Assembly: GCA_021851405.1 (NCBI GenBank)
Contig: JAJZDW010000011.1
Span: forward strand, 1 to 64,000
Source: Pseudomonadota bacterium
Lineage (GTDB): Bacteria > Pseudomonadota > Gammaproteobacteria > Steroidobacterales > Steroidobacteraceae
Direction: 5' to 3'
Length of the DNA stretch: 64,000 nucleotides
Shown: positions 52,067 through 64,000 of the stretch, piece by piece
Layout of the letters: each line of letters starts with the position of its first letter
Numbering within the stretch: the first letter of the stretch is position 1
Translations under genes and position numbers: made by a program
Notes under the pieces: model-generated
The model's input: only the letters and a program-made list of their open reading frames with translations
The model's database searches: none
What the model was told of the DNA's origin: nothing

Positions 52067-52091
52067 GGCAAACTCCCGGTATGCTTTGCGC

Positions 52092-52097
52092 TATGAT
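52092..52097 (+). promoter_or_regulatory. Probable -10 hexamer of the MarR gene
   Basis: TATGAT lies 49 bases before the GTG start. No good -35 hexamer is seen at 17 bases, so the promoter would be weak or activator-dependent. The 16-bp palindrome begins ten bases downstream, overlapping the expected transcription start. Confidence 0.4.
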
Positions 52098-52106
52098 GAC
52101 ACAAAT

Positions 52107-52122
52107 GGTTGCGCGCGCAACC
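52107..52122. promoter_or_regulatory. 16-bp perfect palindrome, probable MarR operator
   Basis: GGTTGCGC followed directly by GCGCAACC, midway between the divergent hmgA and marR starts (41 and 19 bases away). Position and symmetry fit a shared operator for the MarR protein. Confidence 0.65.
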
Positions 52123-52140
52123 GTATGGGGAGAGCTCCCG

Positions 52141-52602
52141 GTGACCGTCCGTCCGCCCTCCGAGCAGACGCTCGAACTTGCCGCATTCGTGCCCTTTCGC
52201 CTGAACCGCCTCGCGACCGGCGTCAGCGAACACTTGGCGGTCGTCTACCAGCGGCGCTTCGGTCTGGACATTCCGCAGTGGCGCGTCATGGCCACCGTGG
52301 GGCCGCAGCAGGCCTGTACCGCCCAATCCATCGCGGCCAGCACCCGCATGCACAAGACCCGCGTCAGCCGCGCGATCGCCGAGCTCGAAGCGCGCGAGCT
52401 CGTCGAGCGCGCCTCGAGCGCCGAGGACCGGCGTGAACGCGAGATCCGCCTGACCAAGGCCGGCCGGCGCGTGTACGGCGAACTCGTGCCGCTCGCCCTG
52501 GCGCGCGAGGCGGCTCTCCTGGAGTGTCTCTCGCCGGAGCAGCTGTGCGGCTTTCTCGGCGCGCTCGAGTCCCTCGAGCGCTATCTGCACCTGGAGAACT
52601 GA
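52141..52602 (+). CDS. MarR-family regulator of homogentisate genes (probable)
   Basis: 153 residues from the GTG at 52,141, chosen because GGAGAG lies seven bases upstream and because earlier ATGs would place the operator inside the gene. The winged helix domain reads RFGLDIPQWRVMATVGPQQA, CTAQSIAASTRMHKTRVSRA, IAELEARELVERASSAEDRR (wing) and EREIRLTKAGRRVY. Divergence from hmgA-fahA and the palindrome between indicate that it represses the operon until a pathway intermediate binds (inference). The TGA overlaps the start of the next gene by one base. Confidence 0.88.
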   Translation: MTVRPPSEQTLELAAFVPFRLNRLATGVSEHLAVVYQRRFGLDIPQWRVMATVGPQQACTAQSIAASTRMHKTRVSRAIAELEARELVERASSAEDRREREIRLTKAGRRVYGELVPLALAREAALLECLSPEQLCGFLGALESLERYLHLEN

Positions 52603-53102
52603 TGCGAACCGTGCGAACCCTTCGCGCCGCGGCCCTTGCCGCGGCCCTGCTGAGCGCGCTGACCGTCGCCGCCGCCGCCCCCCCTCCTGCGGCCGAGGTG
52701 CAGCTGGCGAGTTCGGCCCAGTTGGTGCTCGAGGGCCGTGTCGAGCGACGCGAGATCGTCCTGCACGTCACCCGCGCCCGCGGCGGCGCTCCGATCGAGG
52801 GCGCCGGCAATCTCACCGCGCAGCTCGGCGGCCGCACGGTGCCCGTGACGGCCCGCGGTTCGGCCTACGTGCTCTCGACTCAGGCGTTCAAAGGTGGCGC
52901 GCACACTCTGCAGGTGGTGGTGGCCCACGACGGCATCCACGAGCTGCTCAGCGCCACGGTACGTCTGTCGAAGCGCCCCGACCGGTTGGCCGTGCTGGAG
53001 AAGCACGGCTACGCGGCGTGGTGGGTTCTGAACATCGTGGTGCTGCTGCTGGCGGCGCGGCTGATCATGCGCCGCAAGAAGCCGACGCCGCGCGCCCCCT
53101 AG
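52602..53102 (+). CDS. Exported hypothetical protein with C-terminal membrane anchor
   Basis: 166 residues. Signal peptide (RTLRAAALAAALLSALTVAA, cleavage near AAAA at about 26), then a beta-rich middle (LVLEGRVERREIVLHVTRAR, GNLTAQLGGRTVPVTARGSA, GAHTLQVVVAHDGIHELLSA) resembling an immunoglobulin-like or FixH-like fold. A C-terminal helix WWVLNIVVLLLAARLIM is followed by RRKKP, holding it in the inner membrane. The start overlaps the MarR stop (TGATG), so the two are translationally coupled. Family not recognised; a role with the regulator is not evident. Confidence 0.7.
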   Translation: MRTVRTLRAAALAAALLSALTVAAAAPPPAAEVQLASSAQLVLEGRVERREIVLHVTRARGGAPIEGAGNLTAQLGGRTVPVTARGSAYVLSTQAFKGGAHTLQVVVAHDGIHELLSATVRLSKRPDRLAVLEKHGYAAWWVLNIVVLLLAARLIMRRKKPTPRAP

Positions 53103-53112
53103 GGGCGCGCGG
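53088..53112. terminator. Bidirectional hairpin between the anchored protein gene and nuoN
   Basis: CCGCGCG and CGCGCGG with an inner CCCC/GGGG form a long stem with one bulged C, overlapping the stop of the upstream gene and ending seven bases before the nuoN stop. Confidence 0.5.
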
Positions 53113-53118
53113 TGCGGC

Positions 53119-54564
53119 TCAGTGGATGAGGCGGGCGCACAGATCGAGCAGCGGCGCGGGCAGGATGCCGAGCACCAGCACCGCTGCGGCATTGACGCCG
53201 AGCGCGAAGCGCACCCCGAATGAACGGACCGTCTCGGGCAGCGACTCCGGCGGCTCATCGAAGTACATCAGCTTCACCACCCGCAGGTAGTAGAAGGCCC
53301 CGACCACCGAGGTCAGCACGGCGATCACCACCAGCCAGAGGTGCTGGGTCTCCCACAGCGCCTGGATGATGCGCAGCTTCGCCCAGAACCCGACGAAGGG
53401 CGGCACCCCGGCGGTGGAGAACATCAGCATGGCCATGGCGAGCGCCAGCAGCGGATCGCGCCGGTACAGGCCCTTGTAGTGCTCGAGCTTTTCGGCCTCG
53501 AAGCCCTTGCGGCTCGCCAGAATGACCACGCCGAAGAATCCGAGCGCCATCAGCACGTACACCAGCGTGTAGTACAGCGCCGCGCTGTAGCCATCTGCCG
53601 TGCCGGAGGCGAACCCGAGCACGATGAATCCCACGTGCGCGATCGTCGAGTAGGCCAGCATGCGCTTGATGTTCGTCTGCGCGATGGCGACGACATTGCC
53701 GACGATAAGCGTCAGCACCGCCAGCGGGACGAGCATCCCCGCCCAGTCGACCGTCACCCCGGCGAGTCCGTGCGCCAGCAGGCGCAGCGCGAGTGCGAAG
53801 TAGCCAATCTTCGGCGCCGTGCCGACGAACAGTGTGACGCTGGTGGGCGCACCGTCGTACACGTCCGGCAGCCACATGTGAAACGGAACGGCGCCCATCT
53901 TGAAGGCGACCGCCACCACGATGAAGGTCAGCCCCAGGATCACCCCGAGGTTGTGCGGGGCGTTGAGCGCAACGGCGATCCCGTCGAGACTCAGTGTGCC
54001 GGTGAGCCCGTACACGATGGACATGCCGTACAGCAGCATCCCCGAGGCGATCGAACCGAGCACGAAGTACTTCATGGCCGCCTCGGCGGCGCGCGCGGAC
54101 TCGCGGTCGAAGGCCACCATGGCGTACACCGAGAGCGCCAGCAGCTCAACGCCGAGGTACACCGTCAACAGGCTGTTGGCGGAGATCAGCACGAAGATGC
54201 CGAGCAACGCCGAGAGCGACAGCGCGTAGTACTCGCCCTTGAGGATGTCGCGGTCCTGCAGATAGGCGCGTGAGTACAGCAGCCCCACCGCCACGGTGAG
54301 GAAGCCGGCAAGCTTCAGCACGTAGGCGAGCGGATCGGCGACGTAGCTGCCATCGAACAGCACCATGCGCTGCGTCACGTCGGCGAACTGGACCGTGAGC
54401 CCCGCGCCGATCACCAGCAGCAGCAGCGTCAGGGTGCCGGTGGCCCCGGGGCGTCGCTCGCCGACGAATGCCTCGAACAGCAGGACGACGCAGAAGGCCG
54501 CGGCCAGATACATCTCCGGCAGCGCAGCGGCGAGGGTGTGCAGGTTCATCATGGAGTCGGGCAT
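53119..54564 (-). CDS. nuoN: NADH-quinone oxidoreductase subunit N
   Basis: 481 residues, about 14 membrane helices; antiporter-like proton channel subunit of complex I. Typical sequence: FVLISANSLLTVYLGVELLA, LSVYAMVAFDR (conserved Glu in helix 5), AFKMGAVPFHMWLPDVYDGA (Lys/His channel), KIGYFALALRLL and LAYSTIAHVGFIVLGF. Last gene of the operon as seen here; the stop faces a convergent gene across a hairpin. Start taken at the ATG at 54,564, just six bases past the nuoM stop. Confidence 0.96.
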   Translation of the reverse strand: MPDSMMNLHTLAAALPEMYLAAAFCVVLLFEAFVGERRPGATGTLTLLLLVIGAGLTVQFADVTQRMVLFDGSYVADPLAYVLKLAGFLTVAVGLLYSRAYLQDRDILKGEYYALSLSALLGIFVLISANSLLTVYLGVELLALSVYAMVAFDRESARAAEAAMKYFVLGSIASGMLLYGMSIVYGLTGTLSLDGIAVALNAPHNLGVILGLTFIVVAVAFKMGAVPFHMWLPDVYDGAPTSVTLFVGTAPKIGYFALALRLLAHGLAGVTVDWAGMLVPLAVLTLIVGNVVAIAQTNIKRMLAYSTIAHVGFIVLGFASGTADGYSAALYYTLVYVLMALGFFGVVILASRKGFEAEKLEHYKGLYRRDPLLALAMAMLMFSTAGVPPFVGFWAKLRIIQALWETQHLWLVVIAVLTSVVGAFYYLRVVKLMYFDEPPESLPETVRSFGVRFALGVNAAAVLVLGILPAPLLDLCARLIH

Positions 54565-54569
54565 CGGGT

Positions 54570-56084
54570 CTACACCGGAATCTTGGTGGCAGCGGCCTGG
54601 GTGACCAGGTGCTGGATCGAGGGCTCCATGACCTTCAGCAGCGGCTCGGGCCACACGCCCAGCAGCAGCACCGCCACGGCGAGCACGCCGAGGATCAGGA
54701 ATTCCCGCCCGTTGAGATCGGTCAGTTGGGCCACGTGATCATTGCCGATCGGACCGAACACCACCCGCTTGACCAGCCAGAGCGTATAGCCAGCCGCGAG
54801 GATGAGCGTCAGCGCCGCGAGCGCCGCGTACCAGAAGCTCGCCTTGAAGCTGGCGAGGATCACGAGGAACTCCCCGACGAAACCTGAGGTGCCGGGCAGC
54901 CCGGTGTTCGCCAGCGCAAACAGGACCATGAAGCCGGCGAAGATCGGCATGGTGTTGACCACGCCGCCGTAGTCGGCGATCTGCCGGCTGTGCATGCGGT
55001 CGTAGAGCACCCCGACGCACAGGAACAGCGCCCCGGAGATCAGACCGTGCGAGACCATCTGCACCATCGCCCCGTCGAGGCCCATGCCGGCATCGAGCGT
55101 CGTGCCCGAGCTCGCCACGATCGCATACACGAGGAACACCCCGAGCGTGACGATACCCATGTGGGCGATCGAGGAATACGCGATCAGCTTCTTCATGTCC
55201 TGCTGCACGAGCGCGACGAAGCCGATGTAGATGATGGCGATGAGCGAGAGCGTGATCATGAGCCCGTCGAGCTGTCGGCAGGCGTCAGGCACGATCGGCA
55301 GACTGAAGCGCAGAAACCCGTATCCGCCCATCTTCAGCATGATGGCCGCCAGGATCACCGAGCCGCCGGTCGGCGCCTCGACGTGCGCATCGGGCAACCA
55401 GGTGTGCACCGGCCACATCGGCACCTTGACCGCGAAGGCGAGCAGGAAGGCGGCGAAGATCCAGCGCTGTTCGACGAGCGTCAGCGGCAGCGCCTGGAAG
55501 GCGGCGATCGAGTAGCTGCCCGCCTTCAGATACAGGTAGATCAGCGCCGCCAGCATGAACACCGAGCCGAGGAAGGTGTACAGGAAGAACTTGATGGTCG
55601 CGTACACGCGCCGCGGGCCGCCCCAGATGCCGATGATGAGGAACATCGGGATCAGCATCGCTTCCCAGAAGAAGTAGAAGAGCAGCGCGTCGGTGGCCGA
55701 GAACACCCCGTTCATCAGTCCTTCCATGATCAGGAAGGCGGCGAAGTACTGCGCCGGACGATTGGTGATCACCTGCCAGCCGGCGATGATCACCGGCACG
55801 GTCATGAACGCGGTCAGCACCACGAGCGGCATCGAGATGCCGTCGACGCCGAGACCGTAGTGGGCATGGAAGCGCGGGATCCAGGCGGCCTTCTGCACGA
55901 ACTGCATGGCCGCAGTATGGGAGCTGAACCCGAGGACGAGCGGCACGCACAGCGCAAGCGTCGCGAGCGAAGCGGCGAGCGCGAACCAACGGCCCGCGAC
56001 GATGTTCCGATCCCCGAGCAGCAGCACCACGACGCCGGAGGCGATGGGCAGCCAGATCAGCAGGGACAGCAGGTGGTCGTGCAT
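54570..56084 (-). CDS. nuoM: NADH-quinone oxidoreductase subunit M
   Basis: 504 residues. Antiporter-like complex I subunit. FYFFWEAMLIPMFLIIGIWG carries the key helix 5 Glu, AFAVKVPMWPVHTWLPDAHV, EAPTGGSVILAAIMLKMGGY the helix 7-8 Lys and the Pro-broken segment, and AYSSIAHMGIVTLGVF the next channel. The GYGFLRFSLPIVP loop is normal. Thirty-three bases after the nuoL stop. Confidence 0.97.
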   Translation of the reverse strand: MHDHLLSLLIWLPIASGVVVLLLGDRNIVAGRWFALAASLATLALCVPLVLGFSSHTAAMQFVQKAAWIPRFHAHYGLGVDGISMPLVVLTAFMTVPVIIAGWQVITNRPAQYFAAFLIMEGLMNGVFSATDALLFYFFWEAMLIPMFLIIGIWGGPRRVYATIKFFLYTFLGSVFMLAALIYLYLKAGSYSIAAFQALPLTLVEQRWIFAAFLLAFAVKVPMWPVHTWLPDAHVEAPTGGSVILAAIMLKMGGYGFLRFSLPIVPDACRQLDGLMITLSLIAIIYIGFVALVQQDMKKLIAYSSIAHMGIVTLGVFLVYAIVASSGTTLDAGMGLDGAMVQMVSHGLISGALFLCVGVLYDRMHSRQIADYGGVVNTMPIFAGFMVLFALANTGLPGTSGFVGEFLVILASFKASFWYAALAALTLILAAGYTLWLVKRVVFGPIGNDHVAQLTDLNGREFLILGVLAVAVLLLGVWPEPLLKVMEPSIQHLVTQAAATKIPV

Positions 56085-56117
56085 TCTTGTGCGTTCTCCG
56101 AAATGCTCTGCGTGGGC

Positions 56118-58112
<1,995 letters not shown>

Positions 58113-58118
58113 GCGGCC

Positions 58119-58424
58119 TCAGCCCTTGAGAGTATTCAGATCTTCGACATTGATGCTGCGCCGGCCACGGAACAGCACCACGAGGATCGCCAGTCCGATG
58201 GCCGACTCGGCCGCCGCCACGGTGAGCACGAAAAACACGAACACCTGGCCGGTCAGGTCACCGAACATGCGCGAGAAGGCGATGAAATTGAAATTGGCCG
58301 CGAGCAGCAGCAATTCCACGCACATCAGCAGCAGGATGACGTTCTTGCGGTTGAGGAAGATACCCGCCACCGCCAGCGAGAACAGAATCCCGGAGAGAGT
58401 CAGCAGATCGGCCAGCGTGATCAT
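58119..58424 (-). CDS. nuoK: NADH-quinone oxidoreductase subunit K
   Basis: 101 residues, three membrane helices. [20 protein letters not shown] has the conserved helix 2 Glu, [20 protein letters not shown] the helix 3 Glu, both needed for proton movement. Its ATG overlaps the nuoJ stop by four bases. Confidence 0.97.
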   Translation of the reverse strand: MITLADLLTLSGILFSLAVAGIFLNRKNVILLLMCVELLLLAANFNFIAFSRMFGDLTGQVFVFFVLTVAAAESAIGLAILVVLFRGRRSINVEDLNTLKG

Positions 58425-59026
58425 GAGCGTTTCTCCGCGGAGATTTTCACGATGCGCAGCCGGTCCTCGGCACGCACCGCGACCTGGCGCGAGACGTCCT
58501 GCACTTTCACTCCCGGCCGGCGGCGCAGCGTGAGGGCAATGGCCGCCACGATCGCCACCACCAGCACCACGGAGGCGAGCTCGAAGGGGTACAGGTACTT
58601 CGTGTACAGCACCTGTCCGATCGCCATCGTATTGCTGTAGTTCGCCGGCTCGCTGACGAACCCGCGGTTGACGTCGATGCCGCCGAGTCCGTGCCCCCAG
58701 ATCACCGCGGTGATCTCCCCGATCAGCGCGAGCGCGGTGCTCCAGCCGAGCCAGGCGAAGCGGGTGAAGCCCTGCTTGAGTTCAGCGACGTTGATGTCGA
58801 GCATCATCACCACGAACAGAAACAGCACCATCACCGCCCCGACGTACACCAGCACCAGCACGAGGGCGAGGAACTCCGCCTCGACCAGCAGCCAGATCGC
58901 CGCCGAACTGATGAAGGAGAAGACCAGAAACAGCACCGAGTAGACCGGGTTGCGCGCGGTGATCACACCGAGCGCGCCGGCCACCAGCAGTGTCGCGAAG
59001 ACGTAGAAGAGAATTTCGGCTAACAC
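58421..59026 (-). CDS. nuoJ: NADH-quinone oxidoreductase subunit J
   Basis: 201 residues from the GTG at 59,026, which follows GAGG at good spacing and gives the family N-terminus [40 protein letters not shown] is the conserved third helix with its pi-bulge region. The C-terminal tail after the last helix is longer than usual and charged ([18 protein letters not shown]). Starts about ten bases past the nuoI stop. Confidence 0.95.
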   Translation of the reverse strand: MLAEILFYVFATLLVAGALGVITARNPVYSVLFLVFSFISSAAIWLLVEAEFLALVLVLVYVGAVMVLFLFVVMMLDINVAELKQGFTRFAWLGWSTALALIGEITAVIWGHGLGGIDVNRGFVSEPANYSNTMAIGQVLYTKYLYPFELASVVLVVAIVAAIALTLRRRPGVKVQDVSRQVAVRAEDRLRIVKISAEKRS

Positions 59027-59036
59027 GGCCTCGACC

Positions 59037-59516
59037 TCACCGGTAGGGTGCATCGGCCGCTTTGTCGGCGGCGATCAGGGTCTCGTAACGCTCACCCACG
59101 GCCAGCAGCTTGTCCTTGCTCATGATGTTCTCGCCACGGTTCTCCATGTGGTACTCGTGGATGCGCGTCAGCACGATGGCATCGACCGGGCAGGCCTCCT
59201 CGCAGAAACCGCAATAGATGCACTTGAACAGGTCGATGTCGTAGCGGCTCGTACGCCGAGTGCCGTCCTCGGCCACGTCCGAGTCGATCGTGATGCAGAC
59301 CGCCGGGCAGACCGTCTCGCACAGCTTGCAGGCGATGCAGCGCTCTTCGCCGTTTGCATAGCGGCGCAGCGCGTGCAGACCGCGGAAGCGCGGGGACTGT
59401 GGGGCCTTCTCTTCCGGATAGTTCAGCGTGTACTTGCGCGTAAAGAAGGTACGCGCGGTGACGGACATCCCCTTCAGGAGCTCCGGCAGCAGGAAAGTTT
59501 TCAGCGGATTGGCCAT
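59037..59516 (-). CDS. nuoI: NADH-quinone oxidoreductase subunit I
   Basis: 159 residues. Carries the two 4Fe-4S clusters N6a and N6b: [12 protein letters not shown] and [12 protein letters not shown], spaced as usual. N-terminal amphipathic helix [16 protein letters not shown] anchors it to the membrane arm. GAAGG precedes the ATG at 59,516; the frame upstream is open but belongs to the nuoH-nuoI space. Confidence 0.97.
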   Translation of the reverse strand: MANPLKTFLLPELLKGMSVTARTFFTRKYTLNYPEEKAPQSPRFRGLHALRRYANGEERCIACKLCETVCPAVCITIDSDVAEDGTRRTSRYDIDLFKCIYCGFCEEACPVDAIVLTRIHEYHMENRGENIMSKDKLLAVGERYETLIAADKAADAPYR

Positions 59517-59527
59517 TGCCTTCACCT

Positions 59528-60607
59528 TCAATGGAACCAGGGCTTGGCCCACGGTCCGATGTGGACTACCGACATCAGCATCTCCACGCAGATCCACACC
59601 AGCGTCACGGGAATGAGCGTCTTCCAGCCAAGCCGCATGATCTGGTCGTAGCGATAGCGCGGGAACGTGGCGCGGAACCACAGGAACAGGAACAGGAACA
59701 CGAACACCTTCAGGCCCAGCCAGAAGAAGCTCGGATCCGCAAGGAACGTCGTGCCGATGACCGGGTAGCCGGCAAACGGCGAGAGCCAGCCGCCGAAGAA
59801 GAACACCGCGGTCAGCGCCGAGATGAGGATCATGTTGGCGTATTCGGCGAGGAAGAACAGCGCAAACGCGATGCCCGAGTACTCGACGTGGAAGCCCGCC
59901 ACGATCTCCGACTCGCCCTCGGCGACGTCAAACGGGGCGCGATTGGTCTCGGCGACCCCGGCGATGAGGTACACGACGAACAGCGGGAACAGCCAGAACC
60001 AGTTCCAGGCGAGCATCCCGCCCTGCTGGTGGCCGACGATCTGACCGAGATTCATGCTGCCGGAGGCCATCAGTACTCCGACCAGCGCGAAGCCCATGGC
60101 GATCTCGTAGGCGACCATCTGCGCCGCCGAGCGCATCGCCCCGAGGAACGCGTACTTGGAGTTCGAGGACCAGCCGGCGAGGATGATGCCGTACACGCCC
60201 ATCGAGGAGAGCGCGAGCAGATACAGCAGCCCGGCGTTGGCCTTGGAGACCACCAGCGCCGGGGAGAGCGGGATGACCGCCCAGGCCGCCAGCGCCGGCA
60301 CGAGCGCGAGCGCCGGGGCGAGACGGAAGAGGAACTTGTTCGCGCTCGAAGGGACGATCACTTCCTTCGTCAGCAGCTTGAACACATCGGCGAACGGCTG
60401 CCCGAAGCCCGGCAGCAGTCCGAAGATGCGCACGCGGTTCGGGCCGCGCCGCAGCTGCATCCAGCCGATGACCTTGCGCTCCCAGAGCGTGAGGAAGGCC
60501 ACACACAGGATGACCGCGATGGAGATGATCAGGATCCACACGACCGTGCGGATGATGTCCGGAAGCGTGCCCCAGAGTGCGAGCAGATGGGTGATTGGCG
60601 TGTGCAT
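59528..60607 (-). CDS. nuoH: NADH-quinone oxidoreductase subunit H
   Basis: 359 residues, eight membrane helices; forms the quinone entry site. [20 protein letters not shown] is the conserved first loop, [30 protein letters not shown] the acidic quinone-chamber loop. [33 protein letters not shown] completes the family pattern. The ATG at 60,607 begins two bases after the nuoG stop. Confidence 0.97.
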   Translation of the reverse strand: MHTPITHLLALWGTLPDIIRTVVWILIISIAVILCVAFLTLWERKVIGWMQLRRGPNRVRIFGLLPGFGQPFADVFKLLTKEVIVPSSANKFLFRLAPALALVPALAAWAVIPLSPALVVSKANAGLLYLLALSSMGVYGIILAGWSSNSKYAFLGAMRSAAQMVAYEIAMGFALVGVLMASGSMNLGQIVGHQQGGMLAWNWFWLFPLFVVYLIAGVAETNRAPFDVAEGESEIVAGFHVEYSGIAFALFFLAEYANMILISALTAVFFFGGWLSPFAGYPVIGTTFLADPSFFWLGLKVFVFLFLFLWFRATFPRYRYDQIMRLGWKTLIPVTLVWICVEMLMSVVHIGPWAKPWFH

Positions 60608-60609
60608 CG

Positions 60610-62778
60610 TCAGTAGGTCACCGCTGTGGTACGGCCCTCGAGCGTTTTCTGCAGCGAGGGGGCGCGGCGCACGAGCGCGTCGATCTGATACATCGGCAGA
60701 TCCAGCACCTGACCCGCCTCCCCGCCCGGCACGACGGCATGCGTGCCGCGATAGGCGGGAGCCGCATACGCGGTCTCGGCGCCGCACAGTGCCGCCAGCT
60801 CGAGGCGAATCTGTTCGCTCGAGACGTAGTCGAACTTCTCCAGGTCGAGCAGGTTGCCGAGCACGCGCAGCACCTTCCAGCCGGGACGGGCCTCCCCGAC
60901 CGGCTGCGCGGCGCCCGTCTGGCTCTGCCACAGCCCCTCGAGGTTGACGTAGGTACCGGACGTCTCAGCGAACGTTCCAGCCGGGAGCAGCACATGGGCC
61001 ACGCGGCGCAACGTCTCGCTCGCAAACGGCGTGACCGCTACGACGAACTGAGCGGCCCCGAGCGTGCGTTCCGCGGCGCTGCCCGGAACATCCAGCCACG
61101 GCTCGGTCCCCACCAGCAGGTAGGCCGACAGCGGCTGGGCCAGCATCTGCGCGGCACTGAGACCGATCGTGGTGGCCGCCGTACCGCCGGCCGCCCGGTG
61201 CGGCACCGCGCCGGCGAGATGGGCGCCGGCCGCATTCGCGCCCTCGGCGAGCACGCCCAAGGACGCCCCGGTGGTCTGGGCGATCGCGGCAGCGAGTGCG
61301 CGCAGGTCCGCGAAGCGGGGATGGCGCAGGGCCAAAGCTCCGAGCCACAGCGCGCGCCTCTCGCCGTGCGCCAATGCACCGGCGGCCGCGCGATGGGTCG
61401 CCGCGACCGACGCGCCAGCCACGGTCTGCGCCAGGTGCGCCGGTGCGGACGTGCCGGCCGCCTCGAGCGCCGCGGCCAGAACGGCCGCCAGGTCGCTCAC
61501 CAGCGTCTCCGGTGCCGACTCGAGCTCGGCCGCCAGCGGGAAGAAATACGGGAAGCGCACCGGGTTGATCAGCGCCACCTGGGCGCCGCGCTCAGCGGCC
61601 TTGCGCACGCGGTGCGCCAGGATCGGCACCTCGCGGCGCAGATTCGAACCGACGACGAGCAGCGCATCGAGCGAATCGACGTCGGCGATGCGCAGGCCGA
61701 GGTTCGGATACAGCGGATCGCTCGCCTGGTCGCGCACGTCGCTCTGGCGCAGCCGGCTGTCGATGTTGGCACTGCCGAGCCCGCGGGCGATGCGCCCGGC
61801 GAGATAGAGTTCCTCGAGGGTGCTCGAGGGGCTCGCCAGCACCCCGAGCGAGCCGCCCTGCGGTCGCAGACCTTCGGCGGCCTTCGCGAGCGCATTCTCC
61901 CAGTCCGTCTCCACCCACTCGCCGTTCTCGCGCACCATGGGGCGCTGCAGGCGCTCGGGGCTGTAGACGCCCTCGTAGCTGAAGCGGTCGCGGTCGGCGA
62001 GCCAGATCTCGTTGATCGCCTCGTTCTGGCGCGGCACGACGCGCATCAGCCGGCCGCGCAGCACGTGCCCGTAGAGGTTGCTGCCGACACCGTCATGCGG
62101 CGAGACCAGCGGCACGGCGGTCATCTCCCAGGCGCGCGCGCTGAAGCGATACGGCTTGGAGACGAGCGCGCCGACCGGGCACAGGTCGATGACGTTGCCC
62201 GACAGCTCGTGATTGACGGTGCTCTCGATGTAGCGGCGCACCTTCATGTTCTCCCCGCGCCCGACCATGCCGAGCTCCTGCTCACCGCCGATCTGCTCGG
62301 TGAAGCGGATGCAGCGCGTGCAGTGGATGCACCGGGTCATGTCGGTGGCGATCAGGGGACCTAAGTCCTCGTCCGCCACCGAGCGCTTGCGCTCGGTGTA
62401 CCGCGAGTAGTCGCGCCCGAAACCGACCGCCAGGTCCTGCAGCTCGCACTCCCCGCCCTGATCGCAGATCGGACAGTCGAGCGGGTGATTGATGAGCAGG
62501 AACTCCATCACCGCGCGCTGCGCGGCGATCGCCTTCGGCGAGCGGGTGAAGACCTTCATGCCCTCCATCACGGGCGTGGCGCATGCCGGCAGCGGCTTCG
62601 GAGCCTTCTCGACTTCCACCAGGCACATGCGGCAATTGGCCGCCACCGCGAGCTTCTCGTGGTAGCAGAAGCGCGGCACGTACGCCCCGTTGGCGTCGGT
62701 GGCCTGGATGATCATCGCGCCCTTGCGGGCCTTGACGGGCTGTCCGTTGATCTCGATGTTGACGAATTCTTCTGCCAT
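60610..62778 (-). CDS. nuoG: NADH-quinone oxidoreductase subunit G
   Basis: 722 residues. Iron-sulfur ligands in order: [15 protein letters not shown] (2Fe-2S), [14 protein letters not shown] (His-ligated 4Fe-4S N5), [10 protein letters not shown] with CPVGAL (4Fe-4S). The molybdopterin-like domain follows (about 220-700), Ala-rich and diverged as in most members. The extra N7 cluster motif was not noticed. Start ATG 62,778 is one base before the nuoF stop region, so the genes are tightly coupled. Confidence 0.96.
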   Translation of the reverse strand: MAEEFVNIEINGQPVKARKGAMIIQATDANGAYVPRFCYHEKLAVAANCRMCLVEVEKAPKPLPACATPVMEGMKVFTRSPKAIAAQRAVMEFLLINHPLDCPICDQGGECELQDLAVGFGRDYSRYTERKRSVADEDLGPLIATDMTRCIHCTRCIRFTEQIGGEQELGMVGRGENMKVRRYIESTVNHELSGNVIDLCPVGALVSKPYRFSARAWEMTAVPLVSPHDGVGSNLYGHVLRGRLMRVVPRQNEAINEIWLADRDRFSYEGVYSPERLQRPMVRENGEWVETDWENALAKAAEGLRPQGGSLGVLASPSSTLEELYLAGRIARGLGSANIDSRLRQSDVRDQASDPLYPNLGLRIADVDSLDALLVVGSNLRREVPILAHRVRKAAERGAQVALINPVRFPYFFPLAAELESAPETLVSDLAAVLAAALEAAGTSAPAHLAQTVAGASVAATHRAAAGALAHGERRALWLGALALRHPRFADLRALAAAIAQTTGASLGVLAEGANAAGAHLAGAVPHRAAGGTAATTIGLSAAQMLAQPLSAYLLVGTEPWLDVPGSAAERTLGAAQFVVAVTPFASETLRRVAHVLLPAGTFAETSGTYVNLEGLWQSQTGAAQPVGEARPGWKVLRVLGNLLDLEKFDYVSSEQIRLELAALCGAETAYAAPAYRGTHAVVPGGEAGQVLDLPMYQIDALVRRAPSLQKTLEGRTTAVTY

Positions 62779-62779
62779 G

Positions 62780-64000
<1,221 letters not shown>

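Overview
The window is GC-rich chromosomal DNA from a Gram-negative bacterium. The gene families point to a gammaproteobacterium of the Xanthomonadales / Nevskiales / Steroidobacter kind: a TonB-dependent receptor with an N-terminal signalling domain plus FecI/FecR partners, complex I (nuo), homogentisate catabolism, a tryptophan-halogenase-like flavoprotein, TPR-sulfotransferase and plant-polysaccharide glycosidases. The genus is inference; there is no rRNA or tRNA gene in the window to fix it.

Region 1 (1-5,700) is a gene graveyard: an IS21 istA tail abutting a broken prlF-yhaV toxin-antitoxin pair with an intact-looking 22-bp palindromic operator, a lipase-like hydrolase, a small conserved protein, a frameshifted ISL3 transposase tail and a glutathione S-transferase pseudogene stopped at codon 26. 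About 2 kb here holds no recognisable gene. Region 2 (6-21 kb) is mixed accessory and housekeeping DNA: WbuC-like cupin, periplasmic cyclophilin, RRM protein, broken PPOx protein, flavin-dependent halogenase homologue, PadR gene with an in-frame stop, MarR-MFS efflux-dienelactone hydrolase operon, TPR-sulfotransferase, yghU, a membrane protein, and an exonuclease/GIY-YIG fusion overlapping a secreted HD protein. An IS630-family element (21,335-22,498) with imperfect inverted repeats and flanking TA lies next to a 5'-truncated small gene.

Region 3 (23-38.6 kb) carries an orphan MASE4-type histidine kinase, an OsmC protein, and a divergent hemicellulose cluster (GH3 one way; GH51 arabinofuranosidase plus type B carboxylesterase the other) with a xyl-box-like site between. 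Then come gstA and its probable HxlR regulator, a phosphoesterase / dihaem peroxidase / acetyltransferase operon, a fatty acid hydroxylase and a VTT/DedA protein. Region 4 (39-49 kb, minus strand) has a 2-hydroxycarboxylate transporter, ECF sigma factor, FecR, and a 1,151-residue TonB-dependent receptor separated from fecR by a strong terminator; then a GT9 glycosyltransferase/metallo-hydrolase pair and a secreted protein with five copies of an 8-residue PQWHGGGG repeat.

Region 5 (49-53 kb) is homogentisate catabolism (hmgA, fahA) divergent from a MarR regulator, with a 16-bp perfect palindrome between them; maiA is absent. Region 6 (53-64 kb) is the distal part of a complex I operon in the order nuoF-G-H-I-J-K-L-M-N on the minus strand, nuoF running off the window end. 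No CRISPR array, phage or replication origin was seen. The items most worth a second look are the hemicellulose regulon site, the halogenase homologue with its non-canonical active-site loop, the sigma/FecR/receptor group beside the carboxylate transporter, and the several single-base gene breaks.
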